From positions 1-14,907 of the forward strand of contig CAZKMM010000066.1 in assembly GCA_964553915.1 (NCBI GenBank): a stretch of DNA of 14,907 nucleotides, in the 5' to 3' direction. The position numbers and the translations under genes were made by a program. How positions within the stretch are numbered: position 1 is the first letter of the stretch; each line of letters starts with the position of its first letter. Positions 14,656 through 14,907 of this stretch are shown piece after piece. Source of the stretch: CAZKMM01 sp964553915 (GTDB taxonomy: Bacteria; RBG-13-61-14; DRUE01). The notes beneath the pieces were generated by a model, which was given only the letters and a program-made list of their open reading frames with translations, was not told the DNA's origin and made no database searches.

Positions 14656-14663
14656 ATTTTTTC

Positions 14664-14825
14664 TCATCGGATTTCCTTGTGCAGGGTATGCTTTCGGCAA
14701 TGCTTACAATACTTTCTTAATTGTAGTCGGTCTGGAGTGTTCTTCTTATTCTTTTCAGTAGTATAATTACGCTCCTTGCACTCAGTGCATTCCAAAGTAA
14801 TCACCACCCTCGCTTCTTTAGCCAT
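14664..14825 (-). CDS. rpmG: 50S ribosomal protein L33, zinc-binding form
   Basis: L33 is a small 50S protein near the E site. This 53-residue frame begins MAKEARVVITLECTECKERN and contains Cys13-x-x-Cys16 and Cys40-x-x-Cys43, the zinc ribbon of the C+ type; E. coli L33 lacks these cysteines. The YTTEKNKKNTPDRLQLRKYC segment (21-40) is typical of the family. The ATG at 14825 follows AGGA by 4 bases, a modest ribosome binding site, and lies 18 bases after the tuf stop; the TGA is 8 bases before the tRNA. The tuf-rpmG-trnW-secE order is a common bacterial arrangement and supports the call. Confidence 0.95.
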   Translation of the reverse strand: MAKEARVVITLECTECKERNYTTEKNKKNTPDRLQLRKYCKHCRKHTLHKEIR

Positions 14826-14843
14826 CGCTTCCTACCCCGCTTT

Positions 14844-14907
14844 TTATTCTAAAATTTCTGTCACGACTCCAGCGCCTACGGTCCGACCACCTTCACGAAT
14901 CGCAAAC
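14844..14907 (-). CDS. tuf: Elongation factor Tu, C-terminal 20 codons (cut by window edge)
   Basis: The last 20 residues before TAA read FAIREGGRTVGAGVVTEILE. The FAIREGGRTVGAGVV stretch is the hallmark C-terminus of EF-Tu domain III, so the identification is firm although only this end is visible. It is the first visible gene of the cluster, 18 bases upstream of rpmG. It is a separate gene from the tuf that begins at the left end of the window, in the same orientation and about 14.8 kb away; whether the two encode identical proteins cannot be judged because the visible parts do not overlap. Confidence 0.95.
   Translation of the reverse strand, partial: FAIREGGRTVGAGVVTEILE

Overview
The window is an ordinary, densely packed block of bacterial information-processing genes, all read on the minus strand (right to left). 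In transcription order it holds: the last 20 codons of one tuf gene, rpmG, a tRNA-Trp gene, secE, nusG, rplK, rplA, rplJ, rplL, rpoB, rpoC, rpsL, rpsG, fusA, and the first 23 codons of a second tuf gene. The secE-nusG-rplKAJL-rpoBC (rif) cluster thus runs straight into the rpsL-rpsG-fusA-tuf (str) cluster. No gene sits on the plus strand, and no mobile element, CRISPR array, pseudogene or clear terminator was found. The longest gap between genes is 94 bases.

Region by region (plus coordinates): 1-70 tuf 5' part; 89-2170 fusA; 2225-2695 rpsG; 2709-3080 rpsL; 3081-3149 gap with a possible internal promoter; 3150-7244 rpoC; 7273-11379 rpoB; 11380-11439 gap with an inverted repeat; 11440-11832 rplL; 11863-12387 rplJ; 12388-12481 rplJ leader; 12482-13189 rplA; 13200-13622 rplK; 13634-14173 nusG; 14181-14564 secE; 14580-14655 tRNA-Trp; 14664-14825 rpmG; 14844-14907 tuf 3' part.

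The genes cover transcription (RpoB, RpoC, NusG), the ribosomal stalk and factor-binding centre (L11, L10, L7/L12, with L1), the decoding centre (S12, S7), the elongation GTPases (EF-G, EF-Tu), a zinc-ribbon L33, protein export (SecE) and a tRNA. All reading frames are intact, with family-typical lengths and intact catalytic or metal-binding residues.

Organism: a bacterium of moderate GC. RpoB and RpoC carry the large insertions known from Proteobacteria and other mostly Gram-negative lineages (an SI3-like block in the RpoC trigger loop and a beta-i9-like block in RpoB), which argues against Bacillota, Actinomycetota and Thermotogota. The tuf-bracketed gene order resembles what I recall for Geobacter-type Desulfobacterota, but a phylum cannot be assigned by reading alone; uncultured candidate phyla are possible.

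I see no undescribed system. The points worth a second look are regulatory or architectural: two tuf genes bracketing the cluster, a tRNA whose processing would cut the operon, a three-helix SecE, TTG/GTG starts on rplJ, rplL and rpoC, an inverted repeat between rplL and rpoB, a TTGACA element overlapping the rpoC stop codon, and a foldable rplJ leader.
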